Shown here one piece after another: positions 36,599 to 45,918 of a stretch of DNA of 64,000 nucleotides (position 1 is the stretch's first letter; the number at the start of each line of letters is the position of its first letter). Source of the stretch: Pseudoalteromonas sp. Scap06 (lineage in GTDB: Bacteria; Pseudomonadota; Gammaproteobacteria; Enterobacterales; Alteromonadaceae); assembly GCF_013394165.1 (NCBI RefSeq), contig NZ_CP041330.1:930001-994000 (forward strand), written 5' to 3'. The position numbers and the translations under genes were made by a program. The notes beneath the pieces are model-generated. The model searched no databases, was not told where the DNA came from, and saw only the letters and a list, made by a program, of their open reading frames with translations.

Positions 36599-37252
36599 AT
36601 GCAAGTTAATTCAGCCGTTCCAAGCGCAGCCGACGGGGCAAAAAACACCACGAATATTGCCGGTAATAGTTCAGCAGATGAAATGTCGACCATGTTTTTA
36701 GAGTTACTTGTTGCGCAAATTAGTAATCAAAATCCATTACAACCTATGGACGGCACTCAATATGTGAGCCAGCTTGCGGAGTTTTCTAATGTTGAGTCGT
36801 TACAAAGCATTCGCCAAAACACCGCCGATGGTTTGGATTATGTGAGCAGCTTAGCGGTGCTTGAAGCCACTAATATGGTTGGCCAAACGGTTGATGTACA
36901 AGCAAGCAGTATTGCCCTTGAACAAGATGGCAGTGTCTCTGGCATGGTTAATTTAGGGGAAGCCGCAGACTCTGTCACTGTGCAACTTTATAACCAAGAA
37001 GGTGAGCTAGTTGAAGAAAAACAACTGCCTTATTCTGGAGTCGGTTCGCTGCGTTTTGAATTTGAAAACCAAGAAGCCGGTGCGTATGCAGTGAGAGCGT
37101 ATGCCACTACAGCAGAGGTACCAAAGCAGCTTGATACTTGGCTAAGCGGTGAGGTTGAGCGTGTTTCTGTAGGTAAATCGTTAGAAGATATTTTATTACA
37201 AGTCGATGGTTTGGGTAATTTTGGTATCACTGAAATTAATCAAGTGGCATAA
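36599..37252 (+). CDS. flgD: flagellar hook scaffold FlgD, lateral type
   Basis: Hook cap that directs FlgE assembly and is later discarded (217 aa). The exported N-terminal segment MFLELLVAQISNQNPLQP with GTQYVSQLAEFSNVESL is diagnostic. A FlgD Ig-like/tudor domain follows (LYNQEGELVEEKQLPYSGVG). Short spacing to flgC and flgE. Confidence 0.94.
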   Translation: MQVNSAVPSAADGAKNTTNIAGNSSADEMSTMFLELLVAQISNQNPLQPMDGTQYVSQLAEFSNVESLQSIRQNTADGLDYVSSLAVLEATNMVGQTVDVQASSIALEQDGSVSGMVNLGEAADSVTVQLYNQEGELVEEKQLPYSGVGSLRFEFENQEAGAYAVRAYATTAEVPKQLDTWLSGEVERVSVGKSLEDILLQVDGLGNFGITEINQVA

Positions 37253-37270
37253 ATAAGAGGAATAAATAAT

Positions 37271-38599
37271 ATGTCTATGTTCAATATAGGATTAAGTGGT
37301 CTTAAAAGTACCCAAACAGGATTAGAAGTAACCAGTAATAATATTGCTAACTCGGGTACTGCTGGTTATAAAAATAACACCGCAGAATTTGCCGCAGTGT
37401 ATAACGGCAGTCAACGCGGCGGCGTTAAAGTTGCCAATGTTAAAGAAGATTTTGTCACCGGTGGTGAAATTGTGCGCACCGGTAATGCGCTGGATATTGC
37501 TATTGATGGCCAAGGTTTTTTTGCCATATCAGAAAACGGCCGAACAGCTTACACCCAAGCAGGCCAGTTTCAGTTAGATAACGACTTAAATATTGTTAAT
37601 GCCAACGGCGGCAAACTGCAAGGTTTTGGCGTGTCTCAGGTTGATGGTGGTGATCCGACAATTGTACCAGGTGTATTAACCGATTTAAAAATTGAAGCCT
37701 CAAACATAGAAGCACAAGCCAGTACCAATATTAACTTTAACGGTAACTTAAGTTCTTCTAGCGACGTGATTGCTTATCCAACAGCTCCTGCGGTATTTGA
37801 TCCTAAAGATGGTAGTCAATATAACTTTTCTCAATCTACCGAAGTATTCGACTCCTTAGGTAACAGCCATGTAATGACCCAGTATTTTAACCATACGGGT
37901 AGCAACGAATGGCAAGCGATGTTTTTCTTAGATGGTAAACCCCTTACTCAAGCTCAGCTTTCAGCGCTTGGTTCGACGACAGGTACTCAAGCTATTGATG
38001 ATGGTGCGAGTGGTTCAATTAACGCCGGTACCATTACACTTAACTTTGATACCGATGGCCAAATGGTGCCGTTTTCAGGCGACTTAACGTCGGTTGATTT
38101 AGAGGTGCCTATTACTTCAACGCCAGGTAATGCAGAAATAACCAGTGGCGCAGCAGCATTAAATATCGCGCTTAAATTCGATGGTACAACGCAGTTTGGT
38201 TCAAGTTTCAGTGTTAACGAAAACGATGCCAACGGCTATACCTCAGGGGCGTTTTCTGGTGTAAAAGTTGAAGACGACGGCCGTGTATTTGCAACATTTA
38301 CTAACGGTGAATCTAAATTACAAGGTCAGGTTGTACTTGCCTCGTTTGCGAATGTTGATGGTTTAGAGCAAGGCAGTAATACCGTGTGGTATCAAACTGA
38401 AGAGTCAGGCTCTGCACTTTATGGCGAGCCAGAAAGTGGCTCACTGGGTAAATTACTGTCGGGTTCATTTATGGGCTCAAATGTTGATATTAGTGAACAG
38501 CTGGTTGGCTTAATGTCATTTCAACAAAATTACCAAGCCAATGCTAAAACCATCAGCAGTGCTGATGAAATGATGCAAATTTTATTTAGTAACACCTAA
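37271..38599 (+). CDS. flgE: flagellar hook protein FlgE, lateral type
   Basis: Major hook subunit (442 aa). N-terminal axial region GLEVTSNNIANSGTAGYKNN, central D1/D2 domains (GQGFFAISENGRTAYTQAG), and C-terminal axial helix LMSFQQNYQANAKTISSADE. GAGG lies before the ATG. Confidence 0.96.
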   Translation: MSMFNIGLSGLKSTQTGLEVTSNNIANSGTAGYKNNTAEFAAVYNGSQRGGVKVANVKEDFVTGGEIVRTGNALDIAIDGQGFFAISENGRTAYTQAGQFQLDNDLNIVNANGGKLQGFGVSQVDGGDPTIVPGVLTDLKIEASNIEAQASTNINFNGNLSSSSDVIAYPTAPAVFDPKDGSQYNFSQSTEVFDSLGNSHVMTQYFNHTGSNEWQAMFFLDGKPLTQAQLSALGSTTGTQAIDDGASGSINAGTITLNFDTDGQMVPFSGDLTSVDLEVPITSTPGNAEITSGAAALNIALKFDGTTQFGSSFSVNENDANGYTSGAFSGVKVEDDGRVFATFTNGESKLQGQVVLASFANVDGLEQGSNTVWYQTEESGSALYGEPESGSLGKLLSGSFMGSNVDISEQLVGLMSFQQNYQANAKTISSADEMMQILFSNT

Positions 38600-38610
38600 G
38601 GAAGCTGAGC

Positions 38611-39342
38611 GTGGAAAAGTTAATTTATACCGCCGTTTCGGGTGCTGAACTTAATAATACCGCCTTACGCGTTGCTGCAAATAACTTAGCAAATGTTAGC
38701 ACCGTAGGCTTTAAGGCCGACTTAGAGCAAGCGCAATCTATGATGGTACAAGGCGAGGGCTTTCGTACTCGTTACCACGCGCAACTAACACCAGTAACTA
38801 CTGACTTATCGTCAGGGCCAATCATGGATACTGGCCGTAATCTTGATTTAGCACTGAGCAATGGCGGTTATCTAGAGGTGATGGATGACAATGGCGAACC
38901 GGCTTATACCCGTGCGGGTAATTTAGTGGTTGATGCCGACGGCTTTATTACTGTTAATGGCCGACGTGTGCAAGGTGACGGTGGCGATATTCAACTTCCT
39001 GAGTTTGGTGATATTGAAATTGGCTCAAACGGCATGATCAACCTCACCCCCATTGGCGGCGGTGTAATTGCAGAAGATGCGCAAATTAAATTAGCCAGTA
39101 CCGATGCAAACTTAATTAAAGGTGCTGATGGCTTACTCAGAGCTAACGATTTACAGCCGCTTGAAGCCGACGAAACAATTACAGTAAGAACCGGTGCTTT
39201 AGAAGGTTCTAATGTGAATGCCGTGGCTGAAATGATCAAAACCATGAATATTAGCCGCCAATTTGAGATGAATGTAAAAATGATGAAGTCTGCTGACGAA
39301 TTAGCGACCAGCGGTAATAAACTCATCAGCGGACGTGGATAA
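38611..39342 (+). CDS. flgF: flagellar rod protein FlgF, lateral type
   Basis: Proximal rod subunit (243 aa). Starts MEKLIYTAVSGAELN with LRVAANNLANVSTVGFKAD; C-terminal helix AEMIKTMNISRQFEMNVKM. The start codon is GTG with GGAAGC upstream. Shorter than FlgE and without its extra domains, in the usual place between flgE and flgG. Confidence 0.95.
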   Translation: MEKLIYTAVSGAELNNTALRVAANNLANVSTVGFKADLEQAQSMMVQGEGFRTRYHAQLTPVTTDLSSGPIMDTGRNLDLALSNGGYLEVMDDNGEPAYTRAGNLVVDADGFITVNGRRVQGDGGDIQLPEFGDIEIGSNGMINLTPIGGGVIAEDAQIKLASTDANLIKGADGLLRANDLQPLEADETITVRTGALEGSNVNAVAEMIKTMNISRQFEMNVKMMKSADELATSGNKLISGRG

Positions 39343-39356
39343 ACAGGAAGCCAAAC

Positions 39357-40142
39357 ATGAATTCAGCATTATGGGTGAGTAAAACCGGTCTTGCAGCGCA
39401 AGATTTAAGAATGACAACAATATCTAATAACCTAGCGAACGTAAGCACTGCCGGTTTTAAAAAGGACAGAGCGGTATTTGAAGATTTATTTTACCAAGTA
39501 CAAAAACAGCCTGGCGCGCAGGTAGATGAGCTTAATCAGCTGCCATCTGGGATTCAGGTCGGAACCGGTGTTCGTATTAACGGTACGCAAAAGCAATTTA
39601 CCGAAGGTAGCTTTGAAACAACCAGCAATCAATTAGATGTAGCCATTGCTGGGCAAGGTTTCTTTCAAATTGAAAGTCCTGATGGCGAGTTATTGTTTAC
39701 TCGTAACGGCCAGTTTCAGCTTAACTCTGAGTCATTACTGGTAAACAGCAACGGCTTACCTTTGGCGCAAAATATTGCGCTACCAGAGGGCACCACTAAA
39801 GTGAGTATTGGCACCGACGGCACCGTTACTGCGGTAGTAGGTAAGGATGCGCAAGCGGTTGAGTTAGGTCAAATGTTAACGGTTAACTTTGCAAATCCTG
39901 CAGGCCTACAAAGCTTAGGTGGCAATTTGTACCGCGAAACAGCAGCATCCGGTGAACCTGTTGAGGGGATCCCCGGTGAAGATGCTTTTGGTGGCTTGCA
40001 ACAATTTACTATTGAAGGCTCAAACGTGAGCGTTGTTGATGAAATGGTCAGCATGATTGCCGTACAGCGCGCTTACGAGATGAACGCTAAAGTGGTCTCT
40101 GCAGCAGATGAAATGCTGCGCTTTATAAATCAAAACGTATGA
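39357..40142 (+). CDS. flgG: flagellar distal rod protein FlgG, lateral type
   Basis: Distal rod subunit (261 aa, the normal FlgG length). MNSALWVSKTGLAAQD, the SNNLANVSTAGFKKDRAVF axial motif and the FlgG-specific LFYQVQKQPGAQ segment are present. The C-terminus IAVQRAYEMNAKVVSAADEM is typical. Its stop overlaps the flgH start by four bases. Confidence 0.97.
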   Translation: MNSALWVSKTGLAAQDLRMTTISNNLANVSTAGFKKDRAVFEDLFYQVQKQPGAQVDELNQLPSGIQVGTGVRINGTQKQFTEGSFETTSNQLDVAIAGQGFFQIESPDGELLFTRNGQFQLNSESLLVNSNGLPLAQNIALPEGTTKVSIGTDGTVTAVVGKDAQAVELGQMLTVNFANPAGLQSLGGNLYRETAASGEPVEGIPGEDAFGGLQQFTIEGSNVSVVDEMVSMIAVQRAYEMNAKVVSAADEMLRFINQNV

Positions 40143-40867
40143 TTATGATGAATAAGTTAACATTATTTTTGCTGCTTTTGGGTGTTGCTGGCTGTAGCAA
40201 TACCCCGTCAAAAACCCAAATGGTGGAATGCGAAGTGGTGTATGGGGAAGTTAAATGTCCGCAAAACACCACTCAAAAATCAGTTCAAGACTATGAAATA
40301 AGCCAAGATGCCTATGCACAGGGTTTGAATCAGCAAGATGGGAGCTTATTTCAAGATAACTATATGTTTTCTTTGTATGCAGATAAACGTGCTTACCGAG
40401 TTGGCGATATTTTAACTGTGGTGCTTAACGAGCGCACGCAATCAAGTAAAAGTGCCGATTCGAGTTTAGATAAAAGCACCGACTTTGATGTTGCTGTGCC
40501 AGTTGCTGGTGCACTCAATGTAGCTGATTTTAATTTGGGTATAGGCTCGAGTGCCAAGTTTGACGGTGAAAGCAGCGCCAGCCAACAAAACTTCCTGAGT
40601 GGCGCTATTACCGTGCGGGTGAATCATGTTTTATCTAATGGGTCGCTGGTTATTAAAGGGCGTAAGCAAATTAAACTTAACCAAGGCGATGAATACATTG
40701 AAATTGAAGGGCTAGTTCGCCCTGGCGATATTGATGTAAGTAACCGTGTTTCGTCGCTTCGTATTGCTGAAGCGCAAATAAGCTATACCGGCAAAGGCAC
40801 ATTGGCTGATGCGAATCGTCCAGGTTGGTTTACCACTTTATTTACCCGATTCTTAAACCCGTTCTAA
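40139..40867 (+). CDS. flgH: flagellar L-ring lipoprotein FlgH, lateral type
   Basis: Outer-membrane L-ring subunit (242 aa from the first ATG; three ATG codons lie within ten bases). The lipobox GVAGC is at about residue 19. Mature blocks YMFSLYADKRAYRVGDILTV, LNERTQSSKSADSS and GLVRPGDIDVSNRVSS are FlgH signatures. Couples to flgG by the ATGA overlap. Confidence 0.95.
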   Translation: MIMMNKLTLFLLLLGVAGCSNTPSKTQMVECEVVYGEVKCPQNTTQKSVQDYEISQDAYAQGLNQQDGSLFQDNYMFSLYADKRAYRVGDILTVVLNERTQSSKSADSSLDKSTDFDVAVPVAGALNVADFNLGIGSSAKFDGESSASQQNFLSGAITVRVNHVLSNGSLVIKGRKQIKLNQGDEYIEIEGLVRPGDIDVSNRVSSLRIAEAQISYTGKGTLADANRPGWFTTLFTRFLNPF

Positions 40868-40885
40868 GGGATTACTGAGGTTTTA

Positions 40886-41995
40886 ATGAAATATTTACTA
40901 TTAATGCTAGTGTGCTTTTTTAGCCTATTAGCGCCTGCAACTGTGACCGCCAAAGCACGTCCATTATTAGATATTGTTGATGTGCTAGGCGTGCGAGAAA
41001 ACCAACTCGTGGGTTACGGTTTAGTAGTGGGCTTGCCGGGGTCTGGTGATAAAGCCCAAGTAAAATTTGCCGGCCAATCGCTAAGTAATATGCTAAAGCA
41101 ATTTGGTGTCTCTGTAGATGAAGAGCGATTACCAAAATCAAAAAATATAGCGGCTGTTGCTGTCCATGCTACGTTGCCGCCTATGGGAAGCCCAGGCCAA
41201 GCGATTGATGTAACTGTGAACTCATTGGGTGATGCAAAAAGCTTACATGGTGGCAGCTTAATGTTGACCCCGTTAAAAGGGGTTGATGGCAAAGTGTATG
41301 CGCTAGCACAAGGTAATTTAGTGGTGGGCGGCATTAATGCTAGCGGTAAAAGTGGCTCCTCGGTGACTGTTAATGTGCCTACTTCAGGGCTTATTCCTAA
41401 TGGTGCAATTATTGAGCGCAGTGTTATGGCTATGTATGAAAGTCAAAGCGATGTAATTCTTAATTTAAAAGATCCAAATTATCAAACTGCCCGCAATGTT
41501 GTACGTGCTATCAATAAAGTATTTGGGCCTGATGTAGCTACTGCTGAAAACTGGGCGCGCTTAGTGGTTAGTGCGCCAAGCGATGCCAATAGTCGCAACA
41601 CGTTTATGTCGATGCTACAAGATATTACTGTAGAGCAAGGTTCTGAGCGCCCAAAAATTGTATTTAATAGCCGCACAGGTACTGTCGTAATGAACAATAC
41701 AGTGCGAGTTAATCAGGCTGCGGTTAACCATGGCAATTTAACCATTACCATAAGTGAACAAGAGCAAGTGTCGCAACCAGGGCCGTTTTCAAATGGCCAA
41801 ACTACGACCACGCAATCAAGTGATATCACGGTAGATCAACAACAAAAAAATATGCTGTTGTGGCCTGAAGGCACCTCATTAGATGAAATTGTAAAAGCGG
41901 TAAATGCACTTGGCGCAACGCCAGCCGAGCTTATGTCGATATTAATTGCACTTGATAATGCTGGGGCTCTAGAAGCCGAGCTATTAGTTATTTAA
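40886..41995 (+). CDS. flgI: flagellar P-ring protein FlgI, lateral type
   Basis: Periplasmic ring subunit around the rod (369 aa). A signal peptide ends near residue 22 (ATVTAKA). Then DVLGVRENQLVGYGLVVGLPG, NIAAVAVHATLPP, GGINASGKSGSSVTVNVPT and the late LWPEGTSLDEIVKAVNALG, all highly conserved. Confidence 0.97.
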   Translation: MKYLLLMLVCFFSLLAPATVTAKARPLLDIVDVLGVRENQLVGYGLVVGLPGSGDKAQVKFAGQSLSNMLKQFGVSVDEERLPKSKNIAAVAVHATLPPMGSPGQAIDVTVNSLGDAKSLHGGSLMLTPLKGVDGKVYALAQGNLVVGGINASGKSGSSVTVNVPTSGLIPNGAIIERSVMAMYESQSDVILNLKDPNYQTARNVVRAINKVFGPDVATAENWARLVVSAPSDANSRNTFMSMLQDITVEQGSERPKIVFNSRTGTVVMNNTVRVNQAAVNHGNLTITISEQEQVSQPGPFSNGQTTTTQSSDITVDQQQKNMLLWPEGTSLDEIVKAVNALGATPAELMSILIALDNAGALEAELLVI

Positions 41996-42006
41996 AGGAA
42001 ATAGCC

Positions 42007-42468
42007 ATGAAAATAGAGTCATCAACCCAATTATCTCAGTCATTAGCGATAGACCCCACTCATCTAGAAAATATTACCGGCAACAGTGAAGCTGGCGTTA
42101 AACAGGCAGCAGAGCAGTTTGAAGCCATTTTTTTACAGCTGGTATTAAAAAGTATGGATAGCACCACCAAAACTATGGCCGGTGACAATGGTTTTTTTAA
42201 TAGTAACGAGCAAGCGCAATTTAGAGATATGCATAATGCTCAAACCGCGCAGCATTTAGCGTCAACTCATCAACTGGGTCTAGCCGAAGCGATTGTTAAG
42301 CAGTTTGATGAGAAAATTGCCCCCATAGAAAATACATTTAAGAATAGCCAAAGCTTGGTCGCTAATGATCAACATAAAGGTGCTGAAAGCGTTGAGCCAA
42401 CCCAAAGCTATGATATTTATGCGGGGTCGGCATTTGTTCAGCCATTGAATGCTAATACGATTAGGTAG
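42007..42468 (+). CDS. flgJ: rod-binding protein FlgJ without muramidase domain, lateral type
   Basis: 153 aa: only the N-terminal rod-cap/scaffold domain is present (AAEQFEAIFLQLVLKSMDST, TMAGDNGFFNSNEQAQFRDM, HQLGLAEAIVKQF). The C-terminal glucosaminidase found in FlgJ of Salmonella is missing; the last ~45 residues are low-complexity. Peptidoglycan hydrolysis would have to come from another enzyme. AAAGGA lies before the ATG. Confidence 0.92.
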   Translation: MKIESSTQLSQSLAIDPTHLENITGNSEAGVKQAAEQFEAIFLQLVLKSMDSTTKTMAGDNGFFNSNEQAQFRDMHNAQTAQHLASTHQLGLAEAIVKQFDEKIAPIENTFKNSQSLVANDQHKGAESVEPTQSYDIYAGSAFVQPLNANTIR

Positions 42469-42474
42469 TTAATT

Positions 42475-43782
42475 ATGTCTATGTTAAATAACGCGTTAAG
42501 CGGTCTCAATGCGGCTAATATTGCGCTGACTGTGTCAGGGCAAAATGTGGCGAATGCAGCCGTTGAAGGTTACTCGCGTCAGCAAGCTCAATTTAAAACC
42601 TCTAATGTATATTTAGGTGGGGTTGAGGTGGCATCGGTTGATCGGGTTGTTGACGCCTTTTTAAATGACGATATTTGGCGTACTAATTCCGATACCAATT
42701 TTTATGAAAACAAACAGTCATACCTAGGCTTTATTGAGCAAATAATTGGTACCGACTCGTTAAACTTAAATAACTCCCTTGCAAGCCTTACCAATGCATT
42801 AAATGCAGCGACGACCAAGCCAGACTCACAGGCTTTTAGACAGCAGTTTTTGTCCTCAGTTGAAGGGCTTATGCAAGATTTTGCGCAGATTAATGGCGCA
42901 CTGGCTGGCCAAGAAACTAAACTCAATGCGCAAATGAGCAATGTGGCACTAAGTGTGTCATCGATTACGAAACAGATAGCCGAAATCAACAGCAGTATTG
43001 GGGTAGCAACAGCGAATAATCAATCAACCGCAGAGCAAAAAGACAATCGCGAGCGCTTAGTAAACCAGTTATCAGGGCATATTGGTGTATCTATTGTTGA
43101 ACGAAATAATGGCTTTATTGATATTAGTACCTCAAGTGGTGCCCCGTTAGTAGTAGGCAGTAAAGCTGCATCAATCTCGGTCAGTGGTACAACAGTCACC
43201 AGTGAATTTATTGGCCAGAAATTTACTCTTGATAAAAATGTTGGTGGCCAATTTGGTGGCTTAATAAGCGTTGATAATGATGTAATAAAACCAACTCTTG
43301 CAACCTTAAACAGCTTAGTTTCCGACCTTGCTGATGATATGAATGGTGCATTACAAAGCGGTTTTGATTTAAATAACGACCCTGGTGAAGCATTGTTTAC
43401 TTACAACCCATTAAACCCATTAGGGACGATCGAGATAAACCCTGTTATCACTTCCGATAAGCTTGGTTTTAAAGACAGTAGTACTTCCGGGCCTGGTGAT
43501 AATTCAAACATTGCTAATATCGTTACCTCAATGGCAGGAAAAGGCGATAAATTTACGTTATTAGTGGGTGAACTGGCAATTACTAGTAAGCAAAATTTAA
43601 GTAGTATCTCTACCGCTACGAGTTTAAGTGAAAATGCCATCGCAGCGCGTGATAGCTTTAGTGGTGTAAACCTTGATGAAGAGGCGGCAAGCTTAATGCA
43701 TTTTCAGCAAATGTATAGTGCCAATGCCAAAGTGATCAGCACTGCCGATCAAATGTTTAAATCTTTACTGCAAATGTTTTAA
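42475..43782 (+). CDS. flgK: hook-filament junction protein FlgK (HAP1), lateral type
   Basis: 435 aa, shorter than the ~550 of Salmonella. N-terminal axial helix LSGLNAANIALTVSGQNVAN with the AVEGYSRQQ motif; C-terminal GVNLDEEAASLMHFQQMYSA and VISTADQMFKSLLQMF. The reduced length comes from smaller surface domains. A substrate of FlgN. Confidence 0.95.
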   Translation: MSMLNNALSGLNAANIALTVSGQNVANAAVEGYSRQQAQFKTSNVYLGGVEVASVDRVVDAFLNDDIWRTNSDTNFYENKQSYLGFIEQIIGTDSLNLNNSLASLTNALNAATTKPDSQAFRQQFLSSVEGLMQDFAQINGALAGQETKLNAQMSNVALSVSSITKQIAEINSSIGVATANNQSTAEQKDNRERLVNQLSGHIGVSIVERNNGFIDISTSSGAPLVVGSKAASISVSGTTVTSEFIGQKFTLDKNVGGQFGGLISVDNDVIKPTLATLNSLVSDLADDMNGALQSGFDLNNDPGEALFTYNPLNPLGTIEINPVITSDKLGFKDSSTSGPGDNSNIANIVTSMAGKGDKFTLLVGELAITSKQNLSSISTATSLSENAIAARDSFSGVNLDEEAASLMHFQQMYSANAKVISTADQMFKSLLQMF

Positions 43783-43793
43783 GGGGCAATGTT

Positions 43794-44690
43794 ATGCGAG
43801 TAAGTAGTCATCAGCTTCATTTAAATTCAATAAAAAACATCCAAATTAATACTGAAAATTTTAACGAAAAGTCGACTCAATTAGCAACCAATAAGCGTAT
43901 TCTTAAGCCGTCTGATGATCCACTTGGCACTGTGATGATTATGAATTTAGGTTCAGAAATTAAATCGCTAGAGCAATACAAAACCAATATGGACGCAGTT
44001 AACTTTTCACTGGGTCAACAAGAAGTACAATTGACTGGTATTGTTAACCAAATATATTCCTTACAGAGTTTACTTACTACCGCAGCTGATGATTCGATGG
44101 GTGAGGCAGAAATTAAAGCGCTTGGTCAAGAAATGAGAGTGGCTTTTCCTGCGATTGTTGATTTACTTAATGCAACAGATAGCGACGGAAAGTATTACTT
44201 TTCGGGCAGCAAAACGGATGAACAACCATTTCAAATCGATGCCACGGGTAATTACGTTTATACCGGTGACGATATTGTCAGAGAAGTTGCTGTATCTGAT
44301 GACTCAAGTGTAAAAAATAATATTGTGGGTGATGATTTAGACCCAGGTGCCGGCTTTTTAAATGCCATGCAAGACTATCTTGTTGATGTAAATAATCCAC
44401 CGGCAGGTGGCGTTGGCAATCAATCACGGGTGATGATAGATAAATTAGCAGACTTTCTAGGTACTATTAGTAGCCAAGTGACTACAATTGGTTCTACTAT
44501 GGCGTCGCTTGATTCTATTACTACCAGTAATCAAGATATCACTACGTTTACGGTGAATTTACAGGATGATTTAAGTGCTGTAGATTACCCTGAAGCGTTT
44601 ATCTCGATGAAAGAGTCAATGGCGGCGTATGAGTCATCGATGCAGGTTTACTCAACAGTAAGCAAACTTTCATTGTTTTCATACATTTAA
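43794..44690 (+). CDS. flgL: hook-filament junction protein FlgL (HAP3), lateral type
   Basis: 298 aa. N-terminus MRVSSHQLHLNSIKNIQ and ATNKRILKPSDDPLGTV, the central DSDGKYYFSGSKTDEQPF block, and the C-terminal helix MKESMAAYESSMQVYSTVSK. GGGGC lies before the ATG. Last recognisable HAP gene before the unknown gene and the flagellins. Confidence 0.95.
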   Translation: MRVSSHQLHLNSIKNIQINTENFNEKSTQLATNKRILKPSDDPLGTVMIMNLGSEIKSLEQYKTNMDAVNFSLGQQEVQLTGIVNQIYSLQSLLTTAADDSMGEAEIKALGQEMRVAFPAIVDLLNATDSDGKYYFSGSKTDEQPFQIDATGNYVYTGDDIVREVAVSDDSSVKNNIVGDDLDPGAGFLNAMQDYLVDVNNPPAGGVGNQSRVMIDKLADFLGTISSQVTTIGSTMASLDSITTSNQDITTFTVNLQDDLSAVDYPEAFISMKESMAAYESSMQVYSTVSKLSLFSYI

Positions 44691-44717
44691 AAATTATAAT
44701 ATTTTCAGGAACTAACT

Positions 44718-45743
44718 ATGCTGGTTAAAAGTAGCGAAAAGGCACAAGCAATTGACTTGGTTAATACCAATAAATCGGATGCACTCGTTACATCAACAAA
44801 AGATTCTGCTAACAATTTGTGGAAAAACAAAATTGTTGCCAGAGAGGAGCAAGTTAAAGTACTGACTGATTGGGCACAGCGTGGGGCGCTTAGTCAAGCC
44901 TTGGCTAGAGCCGAGCAAAGTGAAAGCACAATACGAAATTTGTATATGGGACTTGAAAAGTTAGCACAACAATTAAACACTCAGGCAGCTAACTCTCAGC
45001 CACAACCTATGCAACAACAAAAGATTAAAGTTCAAATAGCGTCATTACAAAATGTCGCAAGTAAAAAAGGCTCAGGGCTTGATTCTCAACTAAAAATAAC
45101 CGACCCAAATCGTGCTATTAGCAAACAGCTTAATGCCAATATAGACCTGCTTAGCGCGCGTCCACATGAAGAAAGTATCCAGTTAGTAATGGGGCGTTCG
45201 GGTAAATCATTAAGTTTAAAACTACCTGCCTATCAAGACGAAAAAACCAATTTAACTGCTATTCAAAATGCGTTTGCACCACATCATATAAACGTTGAGC
45301 TCAACCGTGAAAACCGCCTGCTTTTTAGTGCGCAAAAAGATAATGCGGCTCCACTTTTAGAACCTTGGGTAATGAGTGGTCAAGGTGTACGTGTTGCGGC
45401 GGGTAACCCGATTTCGTTGCAGCTTAATGATTTAGATAATCCACTAAATGAACTTGCTAAAGTAGCAGACAAAAATGCCAGTATTGCACAGCACCGCGAA
45501 CAAATTCAAAGTGCACAGCGCCATTTAAAGGCCAACTTAATAAAAATTCAGGCACAAAAGCAACAGTTGCAAAGCCAGCTAGATCAACTCGATGCTGCTC
45601 GTACCTTAGCCAATACAGATGAATTGCTTGCTGTAAGTTTAGGGGTTAAACAGCACATGCAAAGCCCAGGGGTAAATAGTGTGGCTGCAATTATGTCACA
45701 AGCAAACATAACTCGTAACATGGTGCAATACTCACTAAATTAA
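44718..45743 (+). CDS. unrecognised protein in the flagellar axial-protein block
   Basis: 341 aa, no signal peptide or membrane segment. Visible parts: a polar N-terminus, helix ~45-90 (LTDWAQRGALSQALARAEQS), a beta-type middle (155-210) whose SIQLVMGRSGKSLSLKLPAY and NLTAIQNAFAPHHINVELN resemble a flagellin IN-type hairpin, and a long Gln-rich coiled coil (~250-300). The last 16 residues (IMSQANITRNMVQYSL) resemble the C-terminal helix of flagellins. A T3SS-exported axial or filament-associated protein is my inference. AGGAA lies upstream; it follows flgL by 27 bp. Confidence 0.8.
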   Translation: MLVKSSEKAQAIDLVNTNKSDALVTSTKDSANNLWKNKIVAREEQVKVLTDWAQRGALSQALARAEQSESTIRNLYMGLEKLAQQLNTQAANSQPQPMQQQKIKVQIASLQNVASKKGSGLDSQLKITDPNRAISKQLNANIDLLSARPHEESIQLVMGRSGKSLSLKLPAYQDEKTNLTAIQNAFAPHHINVELNRENRLLFSAQKDNAAPLLEPWVMSGQGVRVAAGNPISLQLNDLDNPLNELAKVADKNASIAQHREQIQSAQRHLKANLIKIQAQKQQLQSQLDQLDAARTLANTDELLAVSLGVKQHMQSPGVNSVAAIMSQANITRNMVQYSLN

Positions 45744-45825
45744 CGGTCAGTTAATTTAAATTTAATGTCATCTTTTTCATTATCGCCTGTAATTTAAGGG
45801 CTAACTTTAATAATTAGAAAAATGT

Positions 45826-45854
45826 TTATCTTTTCTCATAATTGGTCGCTCTTA
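45826..45854 (+). promoter_or_regulatory. candidate LafS promoter of flagellin 1
   Basis: TTAT, 15 bp, GTCGCTCTTA, preceded by TG. The TGGTCGCTCTTA block ends 64 bp before the ATG, the same distance as in the other two flagellin genes, although the surrounding sequence here differs. Confidence 0.6.
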
Positions 45855-45918
45855 GTTATTAGAAAGTGATTTAGCTCCACTAATTACTTTAACTACAACT
45901 TCAAAGAGGAAACTAAAC

